64,000 bases of DNA from Cyanobium usitatum str. Tous (lineage in GTDB: Bacteria; Cyanobacteriota; Cyanobacteriia; PCC-6307; Cyanobiaceae): positions 1,798,001 to 1,862,000 of the forward strand of contig NZ_OY986431.1 of assembly GCF_963920485.1 (NCBI RefSeq), given 5' to 3'. The position numbers were made by a program, and so were the translations under genes. Below the pieces are notes generated by a model. The model was not told the origin of the DNA. It made no database searches and saw only the letters and a program-made list of their open reading frames with translations. The number at the start of each line of letters is the position of its first letter. The first letter of the stretch is position 1. This document shows positions 24,478-33,437 of this stretch, piece by piece.

Positions 24478-25566
24478 ATGGGCGTTCTCACAGCACTGGC
24501 GATCCTGGCGGGGCTGATCGTGGTGCATGAGGCGGGGCACTTCTTTGCCGCCACCTGGCAGGGGATTCGCGTCAGCAGCTTTTCGATCGGCTTTGGGCCA
24601 GTGCTGTTCGAGCGCCAGCGCCGCGGTGTGCAATTCGCCCTGCGGGCCATTCCCCTGGGCGGCTTCGTGGCCTTTCCCGATGACGATGAAGACAGCCCCA
24701 TCCCCAAAAACGACCCGGACCTGCTCAGCAACCGGCCCCTTCCCCAGCGGGCCCTGGTGATCGCCGCCGGGGTGCTGGCCAACATGCTGCTCGCCTATGC
24801 GGTGCTGCTCGGCCAGGGCCTGGTGCTTGGCATCCCAGCTGGTTTCAGCGCCAGCCCCGGCGTGCTGGTGAGTGGCGTCCAACCTGGCCTAGCCGCCGCA
24901 GCTGCCGGCCTGCAGCCGGGCGATCGCATCTTGAGCCTCAATGGCAGCGATCTTGGCGGCGGCCAAAGCGCCGTTGCCGCCTTGGTGGAGCGCATCAAGG
25001 CCGCCCCCGATCAAACCCTGCGCCTGGAAGCCGAGCGCAACGGCCAAACCCTGCCCCTCCAGCTCACCCCCGCCGACCTCGGCGGCGTTGGCCGCATCGG
25101 CGCCCAGCTGCAACCCAATGGCACCGAGGCCTTCCGCCCCGCCCGCACGCCCCTGGAGCCCTTCCGCCAGGCCAACCACGACTTCGCCGCCCTCACCACT
25201 CGCACCGTGGAAGGGTTCGTGACCCTCGCCACCCACTTCGGCGAGACCGCCGGCCAGGTGTCTGGCCCCGTAAAAATTGTGGAGATGGGGGCGTCGCTGG
25301 CCAAGCAGGGCGGCAGCAGCCTGTTCATCTTCACCGCCTTGATCTCGATCAACCTGGCGGTGCTCAATGCCCTGCCGCTGCCCCTGCTCGATGGCGGTCA
25401 GTTTGTGTTTCTGCTGCTCGAGGGCCTGCGGGGTAAGCCCCTGCCCGAGCGCTTTCAGATGGCCTTCATGCAGTCGGGCTTTGTCTTCCTGGTGGGCTTA
25501 AGCGTGGTGCTGATCGTCAAGGACACCTCCCAGCTGCCGGTCGTGCAGCAGCTGCTTGGGCGCTGA
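24478..25566 (+). CDS. rseP: Site-2 intramembrane metalloprotease (RseP family)
   Basis: A 362-residue membrane protease that cuts transmembrane segments of anti-sigma factors or other regulators. The zinc motif H-E-A-G-H lies in the first membrane helix (about residues 17-21). A PDZ-like domain in the middle includes G-L-Q-P-G-D-R-I-L-S-L-N-G, and the third zinc ligand is in L-L-D-G-G-Q near residue 305. Four membrane segments are expected. It is followed 56 bases later by rpsN, matching the conserved picocyanobacterial order. Confidence 0.95.
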   Translation: MGVLTALAILAGLIVVHEAGHFFAATWQGIRVSSFSIGFGPVLFERQRRGVQFALRAIPLGGFVAFPDDDEDSPIPKNDPDLLSNRPLPQRALVIAAGVLANMLLAYAVLLGQGLVLGIPAGFSASPGVLVSGVQPGLAAAAAGLQPGDRILSLNGSDLGGGQSAVAALVERIKAAPDQTLRLEAERNGQTLPLQLTPADLGGVGRIGAQLQPNGTEAFRPARTPLEPFRQANHDFAALTTRTVEGFVTLATHFGETAGQVSGPVKIVEMGASLAKQGGSSLFIFTALISINLAVLNALPLPLLDGGQFVFLLLEGLRGKPLPERFQMAFMQSGFVFLVGLSVVLIVKDTSQLPVVQQLLGR

Positions 25567-25622
25567 GCCTCACCACCGCAAGGTAAGCTCGAAAGCACTT
25601 AACCGATCGCAGTTCAGGCCGC

Positions 25623-25925
25623 ATGGCGAAGAAGTCGATGATTGCGCGCGATGTCAAGCGCAAGAAGATGGTTGAGCGTTTTGCCGCCAAGCGCTCTGCC
25701 CTCAAGGCAGCCTTCGACGCCGCTGCAGATCCAATGGAGCGTCTGGAAATCCACCGCAAAATCCAGCTGCTGCCCCGCAACAGCGCCCCCAACCGCGTGC
25801 GCAACCGCTGCTGGGCCACCGGCAAGCCCCGCGGCTACTACCGCGATTTCGGCCTGTGCCGCAACCAGCTCCGCGAGCGCGCCCACAAGGGTGAGCTGCC
25901 TGGAGTGGTCAAGTCTTCCTGGTAA
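25623..25925 (+). CDS. rpsN: 30S ribosomal protein S14
   Basis: A 100-residue S14 of the zinc-free type, needed for assembly of the small-subunit head. Starts M-A-K-K-S-M-I-A-R and has the conserved R-N-R-C-W-x-T-G-K-P-R-G-Y and [10 protein letters not shown] block. A strong terminator follows at 25941-25966. Confidence 0.97.
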   Translation: MAKKSMIARDVKRKKMVERFAAKRSALKAAFDAAADPMERLEIHRKIQLLPRNSAPNRVRNRCWATGKPRGYYRDFGLCRNQLRERAHKGELPGVVKSSW

Positions 25926-25940
25926 TCAGCTAAAGATTCC

Positions 25941-25966
25941 AAAGGCGCCTACGGGCGCTTTTTTTA
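25941..25966 (+). terminator. Rho-independent terminator after rpsN
   Basis: AAAGGCGCC, a short loop and GGGCGCTTTTTTT form a GC stem followed by a run of seven T, 15 bases after the rpsN stop. Confidence 0.85.
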
Positions 25967-26068
25967 TGGCCAAGCAAGCCCATAAACGCGATAAAAAGCG
26001 AAGGATGCCCCAGTAGTAACTGCCTAAATGCGAGAATGGTCCCTGACAACAACAGGACATAAGCGCAC

Positions 26069-28195
26069 GTGCAAGGACAAACTCAGTCGATCTCCTTCGA
26101 TGGTCGGGAGATCCGGCTGACCACCGGTCGGTTCGCCCCCCAGGCTGGGGGCTCGGTGATGGTTGAGTGTGGTGATACCTCGGTTTTGGTCACCGCCACC
26201 CGCTCCGGCGGTCGCCCAGGCATCGATTTTCTGCCCCTAACCTGCGATTACGAAGAGCGTCTCTACGCCGCCGGACGCATTCCTGGCAGCTTTTTCCGCC
26301 GCGAAGGCCGTCCCTCTGAGCGGGCGATCCTCACCTGCCGCCTGATCGATCGGCCGATCCGGCCCCTATTCCCCAGCTGGATGCGCGACGACATCCAGAT
26401 CGTGGCCACCTGCCTCTCGCTCGATGAGCGCGTGCCACCCGATGTGCTCGCCGTCACCGGCGCCTCGATGGCAACCCTGCTGGCCGGCATCCCCTTCTAT
26501 GGCCCCATGGCCACCGTGCGGGTGGGTCTGCTCGGCGACGACTTCGTGCTCAACCCCAGCTTCCGCGAAATCGAGCGCAGCGAGCTTGATCTGGTGGTAG
26601 CTGGCACGCCCCAGGGCGTGGTGATGGTGGAAGCCGGTGCCAACCAGCTGCCCGAGCAGGACGTGATCGAAGCGATCGACTTCGGCTACGAAGCGGTGTG
26701 CGAACTGATCAAGGCGCAGCAAAACCTGCTCAAGGAGCTCGGCATCGAGCAGGTGATCCCCGAACCCCAGGTCATCGACCCCACCCTGCCCAACTTCCTT
26801 GAACAGGAATGTGCCGGTGGCATCGGTGAGGTGCTCAAGCAGTTCTCCCAAACCAAAACCGAACGCGACGAGAAGCTCGACGCCATCAAGGCCGAGGTAA
26901 GCGAGAAGATCGCCGCTCTAGCCGAAGACGACCCGATCCGCTCCGCCTCCAGCGGCAAGGCCCTGGGCAACAGCTACAAGGACCTGACCAAAAAGCTGAT
27001 GCGCGCCCAAATCCTCCAGGAGGGCAAGCGTGTCGATGGCCGCAACCTTGATGAAGTGCGGCCGATCAGCGCCGCCGCCGGCGTACTGCCCAAGCGGGTG
27101 CACGGCTCAGCGTTGTTCCAGCGCGGCCTCACCCAGGTGCTCTCCTGCGCCACCCTCGGCACCCCGAGCGACTCCCAGGAAATGGACGACCTCAACCCGT
27201 CCACCGAGAAGCACTACCTCCACCACTACAACTTCCCCCCCTACTCCACCGGCGAAACCAAGCCGATGCGCTCCCCCGGCCGCCGCGAAATTGGTCACGG
27301 CGCCCTGGCTGAGCGGGCGATTGTGCCCGTGCTGCCCAACAAGGAGTCCTTCCCCTACGTGCTGCGCGTGGTGTCGGAGTGCCTCAGCTCCAACGGCTCC
27401 ACCTCGATGGGTTCGGTGTGCGGCAGCACCCTCGCTCTGATGGATGCGGGCGTGCCCCTCAAGGCACCAGTGAGCGGCGCCGCCATGGGCCTGATCAAGG
27501 AGGGCGAGGAGGTGCGCATCCTCACCGACATCCAAGGCATCGAAGATTTCCTTGGCGACATGGACTTCAAGGTGGCCGGCACCGAAAAGGGCATCACCGC
27601 CCTGCAGATGGACATGAAGATCACGGGTTTGAATATCAAAACCGTGGCTGAAGCCGTTAACCAGGCCCGTCCCGCCCGGCTACACATCCTCGAGAAAATG
27701 CTCGAGGCGATCGACAAGCCCCGCGACACCATGTCGCCCCACGCCCCGCGCCTGCTCAGCTTCCGGATTGATCCGGAGCTGATCGGCACCGTGATCGGCC
27801 CCGGCGGCCGCACGATCAAGGGCATCACCGAGCGCACCAACACCAAGATCGACATCGAAGATGGCGGCATCGTCACGATTGCCAGCCACGATGGCGCTGC
27901 AGCCGAGGAGGCCCAGCGCATCATTGAAGGCCTCACCCGCCGCATCAGCGAGGGAGAGGTGTTCAGCGGTGCCGTCACCCGCGTCATCCCGATCGGTGCC
28001 TTCGTTGAGATCCTGCCGGGCAAGGAGGGCATGATCCACATCTCCCAGCTCTCGGAATCCCGGGTGGAAAAGGTGGAAGATGTAGTGAACGTTGGCGATC
28101 CGGTCACCGTGCGGGTGCGCGAAATCGACAACCGCGGACGTATCAACCTCACCCTGCGCGGCGTGCCCCAAAGCGAAGCCCCTGCACCGGAGTGA
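26069..28195 (+). CDS. pnp: Polynucleotide phosphorylase
   Basis: A 708-residue 3'-to-5' exoribonuclease that degrades RNA with phosphate and can add tails. Two RNase PH-like domains (first with [11 protein letters not shown], second with the active-site stretch F-P-P-Y-S-T-G-E and R-R-E-I-G-H-G) flank an alpha-helical linker, followed by a KH domain (I-G-P-G-G-R-T-I-K) and a C-terminal S1 domain. The start is GTG at 26069. Length is normal and a terminator follows at 28250. Confidence 0.97.
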   Translation: MQGQTQSISFDGREIRLTTGRFAPQAGGSVMVECGDTSVLVTATRSGGRPGIDFLPLTCDYEERLYAAGRIPGSFFRREGRPSERAILTCRLIDRPIRPLFPSWMRDDIQIVATCLSLDERVPPDVLAVTGASMATLLAGIPFYGPMATVRVGLLGDDFVLNPSFREIERSELDLVVAGTPQGVVMVEAGANQLPEQDVIEAIDFGYEAVCELIKAQQNLLKELGIEQVIPEPQVIDPTLPNFLEQECAGGIGEVLKQFSQTKTERDEKLDAIKAEVSEKIAALAEDDPIRSASSGKALGNSYKDLTKKLMRAQILQEGKRVDGRNLDEVRPISAAAGVLPKRVHGSALFQRGLTQVLSCATLGTPSDSQEMDDLNPSTEKHYLHHYNFPPYSTGETKPMRSPGRREIGHGALAERAIVPVLPNKESFPYVLRVVSECLSSNGSTSMGSVCGSTLALMDAGVPLKAPVSGAAMGLIKEGEEVRILTDIQGIEDFLGDMDFKVAGTEKGITALQMDMKITGLNIKTVAEAVNQARPARLHILEKMLEAIDKPRDTMSPHAPRLLSFRIDPELIGTVIGPGGRTIKGITERTNTKIDIEDGGIVTIASHDGAAAEEAQRIIEGLTRRISEGEVFSGAVTRVIPIGAFVEILPGKEGMIHISQLSESRVEKVEDVVNVGDPVTVRVREIDNRGRINLTLRGVPQSEAPAPE

Positions 28196-28249
28196 TTGCA
28201 AGGAAGGGCTGCTAAGTGGCCCTTTCAAAATTTGCCCCCAAGCACCTAA

Positions 28250-28276
28250 AGCCGGCCCTGCGGGACCGGCTTTTTA
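28250..28276 (+). terminator. Rho-independent terminator after pnp
   Basis: AAGCCGGCCCTGCGGGACCGGCTTTTT: a GC-rich stem with a small loop and T run about 55 bases after the pnp stop. Confidence 0.8.
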
Positions 28277-28361
28277 TTGGATATCAACGCTATGAGTGAG
28301 CTGGCCGTAGCGCCAACTAACAACTGAAGACCGGGGAGGGACCAACAACATTTTTAGAGCT

Positions 28362-28384
28362 TGGCTAAGTCCTAGCTAAGTCCA
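28362..28384. repeat. ACTTAG direct-repeat element, copy 3 (inverted)
   Basis: The complement reads TGGACTTAGCTAGGACTTAG then CCA, matching copies 1 and 2 at most positions and keeping the 11-base CTTAG period. It lies in the 234-base gap between pnp and cysQ (convergent 3' ends), which makes a promoter role less likely for this copy. Confidence 0.5.
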
Positions 28385-28429
28385 CCACAAAAAAGCGACC
28401 ACTCCACTCCAGCCACCACCCTCAGGCCC

Positions 28430-29365
28430 TCAAACAACAAAACCGGGATCAATCACAGCCAGCGCCGCCGCCGCCCGCGCGCACAGCTCGGCATGGGCTG
28501 GGCCGTGGCTGGCGATTAAACAGCCGGCCTGGCGTACGTCACCGCTGTTGTAGGCCAGAGCGCGGCCATCGGCATGGCTGAAGGCGCCACCAGCGGCGCG
28601 CAACACCGCCTCAGGAGCGGCCATATCCCAATCCTTCGGGGCGCTCTTGCCCGAAAGGGAGATATAGAGATCCGTCTCACCGCGCAGGATCGTGGCCACC
28701 TTGCCGCCGACGCTGCCGATCGCCTTGGTGTCGCCCAGGGCCAGGGCCGCCAGCAGCTGCTCGAGTCGCTGGTCGCGGTGGTTGCGGCTGGCCACCAGCA
28801 CCAGCTCGCCGAGAGCTCGCCGGCCACTAAGCCGCACCGGGCTGCGCTCGCCCGCTCGGCTTTCACACCAGGCCTCTCCGGCCGAGCCCGCCAACCCTGG
28901 CATCACGCCCAGCCACAGCTCCTCCAGCTCCGGCAGCAGCACCACCCCCAGCACCGGTTCGCCGCCGTGCACCAGGGCCAGATGCACCGCATATTCGCCC
29001 GTGCCCTGCAGGAAGTCCTTGGTGCCATCGAGGGGGTCGAGGATCCACAGCCACTCCGCCGCCAGGGGCTCGCCTTCAGTGAGCTGCTCCTTGGCGGTTT
29101 CCTCGCTCAGCACGGTCCACTCCGCCGCGGGGAAGGTTGCGGCCAGGCCCTCCAGCAACCACTGGTTCACGGCCAGATCCGCCGCACTCACCGGGCCCTC
29201 GCCGCCCTCATCCACGCTCAACGCCGGCGGGAAGCCATAGGGGGGCTGCTCGCCGCGGCCATAGGCCAGCAAGATGTCGGCCGCGCCCCAGCTCAGCCGC
29301 CGCAGCTCCACCAGCAAGGCTTCGAGCGCAATGCCTGAGGGCAGGGGGAGGGCAGCCGGCATCAT
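28430..29365 (-). CDS. cysQ: 3'(2'),5'-bisphosphate nucleotidase (CysQ / inositol monophosphatase family)
   Basis: A 311-residue Mg-dependent phosphatase of the inositol-monophosphatase superfamily. Motifs: S-E-E-T for the first metal-binding Glu, D-P-L-D-G-T-K-D-F for the central metal site, and K-D-W-D-M-A-A-P-E near the C-terminus. In CysQ the substrate is PAP(S) from sulfate assimilation; substrate choice here is by family resemblance. It is divergent from rsmI, whose alternative start overlaps it. Confidence 0.88.
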   Translation of the reverse strand: MMPAALPLPSGIALEALLVELRRLSWGAADILLAYGRGEQPPYGFPPALSVDEGGEGPVSAADLAVNQWLLEGLAATFPAAEWTVLSEETAKEQLTEGEPLAAEWLWILDPLDGTKDFLQGTGEYAVHLALVHGGEPVLGVVLLPELEELWLGVMPGLAGSAGEAWCESRAGERSPVRLSGRRALGELVLVASRNHRDQRLEQLLAALALGDTKAIGSVGGKVATILRGETDLYISLSGKSAPKDWDMAAPEAVLRAAGGAFSHADGRALAYNSGDVRQAGCLIASHGPAHAELCARAAAALAVIDPGFVV

Positions 29366-29408
29366 GGGTTGGCAGGGTTCAGCATTTTGCAGGAGCCCAC
29401 CCCAAGCC

Positions 29409-30272
29409 GTGCAAGCCCCCGAACCCGCCCCCGGCGTGCTCTACCTAGTGGGCACCCCCATCGGCAACCTGGCCGACCTCTCGCCCCGCGCCCGCCAGGT
29501 GCTCGCCGGCGTGCAACGCATCGCCTGCGAAGACACTCGCCGCAGCGGCCTGCTGCTGCATCAGCTCGGCCTGCGCCAAAAAGAGCAGGGGCCGCGGCTG
29601 GTGAGCTTCCACGCCCACAACCAAACCGCCCGCATCCCCGAACTGCTCGCGGCCCTCGCCGCCGGCGAAGCCCTGGCCGTGATCAGTGACGCCGGGCTGC
29701 CGGGCATCTCCGATCCCGGCGAGGTGCTGGTGGCGGCCGCCCGCACAGCTGGGCACAACGTGATCTGCATTCCCGGCCCCAGCGCCGTCACCACAGCCCT
29801 AGTGAGCAGTGGCCTGCCGTGCGGTCGCTTCTGCTTTGAGGGCTTCCTGCCGCCCAAGACCAACCAACGCCGTCAGCGACTGCAGGAATTGCAAACTGAG
29901 CAGCGCACCATGGTGCTGTTTGAAGCCCCGCACCGCCTGCTAGATCTGCTCGACGATCTACTGGCGGTGCTGGGTGATCGGCCCCTGCGCGTCGCCCGCG
30001 AACTCACCAAAAAGCACGAAGAGCAGGTGGGTCCCAGCGTGAGCGCAGCCATCGAGCACTTCCGCCGCACGCCACCCCAGGGGGAATGCACCCTGGTGTT
30101 GGCAGGCGCCCTGCCGCCAGAGCCCCTGGCCTGGGATAGCGCTGCCCTCAGCGCCGAGCTGCAGGAGCTGCAGCGGGCCGGCCACAGCAGCAACGCCGCC
30201 GCCAAGCTGCTGGCCGAGCGCACCGGCCACAGCAAGCGGGAGCTCTACGCCCTGCTGCACCAGGAGCCCTGA
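29409..30272 (+). CDS. rsmI: 16S rRNA 2'-O-ribose C1402 methyltransferase
   Basis: A 287-residue SAM-dependent methyltransferase of the tetrapyrrole-methylase fold that modifies C1402 in the ribosomal P site. The N-terminal L-Y-L-V-G-T-P-I-G-N-L-A-D-L is diagnostic; G-L-P-G-I-S-D-P-G and I-P-G-P-S-A follow, and the C-terminus has S-K-R-E-L-Y. The GTG at 29409 places the start ~9 residues before the conserved strand, as expected; an ATG at 29364 would add 15 residues and overlap the divergent cysQ gene. Confidence 0.93.
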   Translation: MQAPEPAPGVLYLVGTPIGNLADLSPRARQVLAGVQRIACEDTRRSGLLLHQLGLRQKEQGPRLVSFHAHNQTARIPELLAALAAGEALAVISDAGLPGISDPGEVLVAAARTAGHNVICIPGPSAVTTALVSSGLPCGRFCFEGFLPPKTNQRRQRLQELQTEQRTMVLFEAPHRLLDLLDDLLAVLGDRPLRVARELTKKHEEQVGPSVSAAIEHFRRTPPQGECTLVLAGALPPEPLAWDSAALSAELQELQRAGHSSNAAAKLLAERTGHSKRELYALLHQEP

Positions 30273-30311
30273 CCGGGCAGACTGCCGCCACAGCGATTAC
30301 CTGGTCAACTG

Positions 30312-30551
30312 ATGGTCGTGCGCCTACGCCTGCTTGCATCCAGCCTGCTGGGCGGTGGCTTGCTGCTAGCGATCCTCTGCCTGGGTGCTCAAAACCTCGA
30401 CCAGCGCCCCAGCCTCAACCTGGGCTTTGCCCGCAGCACCCCCCTGCCAGCCGGTTTTCTGGTGGGCATCGCTCTAGTGATTGGCGTGCTCAGTGGCGGC
30501 TGCAGCGCCGCCCTGCTCGCCCCCCGCAACGAGCAACTGCCTGGCGATTAA
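30312..30551 (+). CDS. Small membrane protein, LapA/DUF1049-like
   Basis: A 79-residue protein with two membrane segments (residues ~8-28 and ~47-67) around a short polar loop containing Q-N-L-D and L-N-L-G-F, as in the LapA/DUF1049 family of inner-membrane proteins. Function unknown. It follows rsmI by 39 bases on the same strand. Confidence 0.65.
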   Translation: MVVRLRLLASSLLGGGLLLAILCLGAQNLDQRPSLNLGFARSTPLPAGFLVGIALVIGVLSGGCSAALLAPRNEQLPGD

Positions 30552-30561
30552 TTCCCGGCGA

Positions 30562-31335
30562 TTAACTGCCGGGCAAGGAGTACAGGCTGCCCTCCATCAC
30601 CACCCGGCTGATGCCCTGGGCAATCAGGTAAGGCGCCGTGCGCTCCAGGATGCGGGTGTCTGGCACCTTGATCACTCGCTGGGTGCGGCCGCAGTGGCGT
30701 TTGGCCTGGCGGGGATTAGCAAACACCATCAGGGCCTGGCGCTCCTCTTCGCCAGCGGGTAGCTGGCCAAGTTCAGGGAAGTCCTTGAGCGGCTTGGCCT
30801 GGAGCTCCACTGTTTTATCCACCAGCATGTAGACGCTGGCTGGAAGGGGCGCATCGGCCAGGGGCTGGCATTGGGCCGGCTCACCAACGTGATCCACCAG
30901 CAGTAGCGGCACGGCCACAAACTGGTCAGCTAGGTCGTCGTCAGCGAAGTCGAGATCATTGGCGTCATCGCCAAAATCATCGGCGTCATCGATTGCCAGC
31001 ACCGCATGGTCGTCGTCATCGCCGGCCGGCTCTGGCAGCTCAGGCTCCAGGGGGTCAGGGTCTGTAGGTTCAGGCTCTGATGCAACTAGTTCTGGAACAA
31101 CTAGTTCTGGAACGGCTTGTTCTGGAGAATCCTGTTCTGGAGAAAGCTTGAGCGGCCGGTTGCGTTGCTGCTTGAGCTGCTCGTATTCAGCTGGCTCCAG
31201 CCCAGCCTTAACAACGCGGCTCACGGTGTTGGTGCTGCAGCCATAGGCCTCAGCCAGCTCGGCGCTGCCTTCACCAGCGCGGTAGCGAGCCACGATCTCG
31301 ATCTTCTGGCTGTCAGTGAGCCGGGTGGCAGCCAT
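30562..31335 (-). CDS. HTH protein with long acidic linker
   Basis: A 257-residue protein of unknown function. Residues 1-45 form a transposase/sigma-like helix-turn-helix (Q-K-I-E-I-V-A-R-Y-R, A-Y-G-C-S-T-N-T-V-S-R-V-V). Residues ~70-140 are a low-complexity acidic linker of repeated Pro-Glu-Leu units and D-D-D-D stretches. The C-terminal ~110 residues (V-Y-M-L-V-D-K-T-V-E-L and R-Q-A-K-R-H-C-G-R-T-Q-R-V) form a separate domain not recognised. It may be a DNA-binding regulator. Linker DNA contains near-tandem repeats of GTTCTGGA. Confidence 0.65.
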   Translation of the reverse strand: MAATRLTDSQKIEIVARYRAGEGSAELAEAYGCSTNTVSRVVKAGLEPAEYEQLKQQRNRPLKLSPEQDSPEQAVPELVVPELVASEPEPTDPDPLEPELPEPAGDDDDHAVLAIDDADDFGDDANDLDFADDDLADQFVAVPLLLVDHVGEPAQCQPLADAPLPASVYMLVDKTVELQAKPLKDFPELGQLPAGEEERQALMVFANPRQAKRHCGRTQRVIKVPDTRILERTAPYLIAQGISRVVMEGSLYSLPGS

Positions 31336-31385
31336 GGGACGGGTGTTGCGCAGCAGGCCAGTGTAGGCCGAAAGAGCCAGCTGGT

Positions 31386-31619
31386 TCAGGGGGTTGGTGG
31401 TTTGACGTTCGGGCAGGTGGCACCGTTGAACTTCGAGGCGATGCGCGCTGAGCCCTTTTGATAGATCGTTTGGGCTTTTTGGGTATCACCCGCAGCCTGG
31501 GCGGCACTGAGCTTGCCGGCAAATTTGCCGCAGGCCTCGTCCAAGCTCACCGCCTGGGCGCCCAAGGGCGCCGCAAGGGCTAGCAGGCCAGCAACAGAGA
31601 GCAGCAAGAAGAAACGCAT
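31386..31619 (-). CDS. Small secreted protein
   Basis: A 77-residue protein with an N-terminal signal peptide (M-R-F-F-L-L-L-S-V-A-G-L-L-A-L-A-A-P, cleavage likely after A-Q-A) and a short mature part with two Cys (E-A-C-G and A-T-C-P) that could pair. It is not assigned to a known family. The ATG at 31617-31619 was chosen because the signal peptide starts there. Confidence 0.6.
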   Translation of the reverse strand: MRFFLLLSVAGLLALAAPLGAQAVSLDEACGKFAGKLSAAQAAGDTQKAQTIYQKGSARIASKFNGATCPNVKPPTP

Positions 31620-31702
31620 TTCAAAAAAGATCACTGCAGCCACTTTGGCGCCAGGGCCGCAGTTGTGAGGCACCCACCTGCTGAGCGATCATGGCAACGG
31701 CT

Positions 31703-31776
31703 GCTCCCTTAGCTCAGCCGGATAGAGCAGCTGCCTTCTAAGCAGCCGGTCGTTGGTTCGAATCCAACAGGGGGCG
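31703..31776 (+). tRNA. tRNA-Arg (anticodon TCT)
   Basis: The cloverleaf is complete: acceptor GCTCCCT/AGGGGGC, D arm GCTC/GAGC, anticodon stem GCTGC/GCAGC around loop CTTCTAA with anticodon TCT, and T arm GTTGG/CCAAC with TTCGAAT. The CCA end is not encoded. It reads AGA codons. A decayed integrase follows directly, so it may have served as an attachment site. Confidence 0.95.
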
Positions 31777-31789
31777 TTAAAGAAAACCA

Positions 31790-32360
31790 AGCGGTGAAAT
31801 CAAGCAAACGACCTGGGAACGGCTCTACAAGCCGCGCATGGCGCTGGTCCTCAAGACAGCGAAAGGGCCACCGGCTGCCCGCGATGGAACCCAACTGCTG
31901 GAAGCGCAGGCTGATCTTTGGAGCCAGCGCCCTGGCTGCCGCACCAGAAGACTGCAAATCCAGTAAACCGCCGCACTGCTGCGCTGGGCGGTCAGCCAGA
32001 AGCGCTTCCAGCCCAATGGGCTCCGCCGCCTGACCTCTCCACGATCATCAGTCGGTCACGGGAAAGCCGAGCGGTCACGACGCCGATTGCCGTGCCAGAC
32101 ATCCTGGCGATGGTTCAGGCCATCCCCGACCCCCGCTGGCGGTTTGCCTTCCAACTACTCAGCGCCTTCGGCCTGCGCCCATAAGAGCGGCAGCATCTGC
32201 AGCTTCGTCAGCAGTACGAAGCACAGGGAGAAAAGCTGGTGCTCTACTCCTGCCGGCACAGCTACGCCCACCGGGCCCACGTGATCTGTGATCTGCCACC
32301 CAAGGTGGTGGCCCTTGAGACGTTCAGCACATATGCGGCCTGCTGGGTACTGAGCTCGAT
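31790..32360 (+). pseudogene. Tyrosine-recombinase (phage-type integrase) remnant
   Basis: Across changing frames the reading follows cyanobacterial integrases. The arm/core-binding part shows T-W-E-R-L-Y-K-P-R-M-A-L-V-L and D-G-T-Q-L-L-E-A-Q, interrupted by TAA near 31968, then L-L-R-W-A-V-S-Q-K-R-F. The catalytic part shows I-P-D-P-R-W-R-F-A-F-Q-L-L-S-A-F-G-L-R-P (Arg I region, followed by a stop) and S-C-R-H-S-Y-A-H-R (the H-x-x-R box with a shifted second residue), then D-L-P-P-K-V-V-A. The nucleophilic Tyr region is not recognisable. Several stops and frameshifts make it inactive. Confidence 0.75.
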
Positions 32361-32400
32361 GGAGGGCAGAGATGTCATCGGCAACCTGTGGAATGGCGTC

Positions 32401-32823
32401 TCAATTCAGTGCAGGAAGCAGGCCGAGGGCTCTTGATGCTTGTTGCATCCGAATATCGAAGCTGGCCAGCTGGGTGCAACGGCTGTGCAGCGCCACCGCC
32501 AGATGCAAGGCATCACCGGCCCGCAGACCCAGTGCAGAATCCTGCAGCAGATCGGCTGCCTGGCGAAAGCGGTCACGATCCACAGGGCGTAGTTCAACAC
32601 CGCCCTGGAGCAGGCGCTCGAACTGCTGACCAGCGGCCTGCCGGTCCGCATGACTGAGGCCGTGGTGGCGCTGCTTGAGGCTTAGGGCGCTGTGGGTCTC
32701 CGTAATTAGCCAGTCGCTGCTGAACAGGGGTTCGGAGCACTGTTCAAACCAGTTGAGCGCTTGCGGACTGCGTTCTTCCGGGGTCAGCAGCGCCACCACA
32801 ACGCTGGTGTCGAGGTAGATCAT
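32401..32823 (-). CDS. PIN-domain toxin (VapC-like)
   Basis: A 140-residue PIN-domain RNase toxin with M-I-Y-L-D-T-S-V-V-V-A-L-L (first Asp), E-T-H-S-A-L (Glu), L-R-A-G-D-A-L-H-L-A-V-A (third acid) and a late S-F-D. It follows the antitoxin gene by 13 bases. It appears intact. Confidence 0.85.
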   Translation of the reverse strand: MIYLDTSVVVALLTPEERSPQALNWFEQCSEPLFSSDWLITETHSALSLKQRHHGLSHADRQAAGQQFERLLQGGVELRPVDRDRFRQAADLLQDSALGLRAGDALHLAVALHSRCTQLASFDIRMQQASRALGLLPALN

Positions 32824-32836
32824 CGAGCGATCAGCA

Positions 32837-33160
32837 TTACCAGCGTTCCCCGGCGCGGCATTCCTCCATCACCGAAGGGGTTAGAGGCAGGGTGGCCTGA
32901 AGCTGGCGCAGATCAGCGACAAGAGCCGAGCGATCAAGCTTGTGCAGGGGTTCGAGGCTAAGTCGGCCGTCAGAGCCAACAACAATCTCGATCTGATCAC
33001 CTTCCCGTAGTCCTGCCTGACGCAGGCAATCAGCAGGCAGCCGAACGGCCAGGCTGTTGCCCCAGCGCCGGATCGCTTGCTGAAAGTGCCTGCCCGTATC
33101 AGCGGGCTGACTCTCGGATTTGGATTGCGACACGGAACCAGGCCGACCTTTTATCAGCAC
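32837..33160 (-). CDS. AbrB-fold antitoxin (VapB-like)
   Basis: A 107-residue antitoxin. The AbrB/SpoVT swapped hairpin I-R-R-W-G-N-S-L-A-V-R-L-P and G-L-R-E-G-D-Q-I-E-I-V begins near residue 29, so the first ~25 residues may be extra and a downstream start (for example GTG in G-S-V-S-Q) is possible. The C-terminal part is acidic and would bind the PIN toxin. Confidence 0.75.
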   Translation of the reverse strand: MLIKGRPGSVSQSKSESQPADTGRHFQQAIRRWGNSLAVRLPADCLRQAGLREGDQIEIVVGSDGRLSLEPLHKLDRSALVADLRQLQATLPLTPSVMEECRAGERW

Positions 33161-33205
33161 GGTAGAGACACGACTCTACGTCCGCCCGACTGGCAGCGGT
33201 CACCT

Positions 33206-33394
33206 CTAAAAGTACCGCCGGCTCCAGCCCATTATCGTGGCCTCCACGTTTTCCAGGTGCCACTGCAGCGGCCCCCTGCCATGGGTGCAGCCCCAACGCC
33301 TGTAGTGCTTGCCCGGGGTGAGCACCCCCCGCAGCCGCAGCTGGCGCAGGGTTTCGCGGCTCATCCCCAGACCGCCATGGAGGAGCAGATGCAC
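33206..33394 (-). CDS. Small HTH protein, excisionase-like
   Basis: A 62-residue protein with L-G-M-S-R-E-T-L-R-Q-L-R-L-R-G-V-L at its centre, a helix-turn-helix of the kind found in MerR/excisionase-like factors, then G-K-H-Y-R-R-W-G-C and E-N-V-E-A. The GTG at 33392-33394 gives this length; the frame is open further upstream. Its nearness to a decayed integrase suggests a directionality factor from the same lost element. Confidence 0.45.
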   Translation of the reverse strand: MHLLLHGGLGMSRETLRQLRLRGVLTPGKHYRRWGCTHGRGPLQWHLENVEATIMGWSRRYF

Positions 33395-33437
33395 CAGCCG
33401 GCTTCTGCTCGAACCTTGATTTGGTCCGCGCCCAATT

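Noticed and set aside
30562-31335. The acidic-linker HTH gene as a transposase
   Set aside because: The N-terminal helix-turn-helix resembles those of transposases, but there is no catalytic domain and no terminal repeats.
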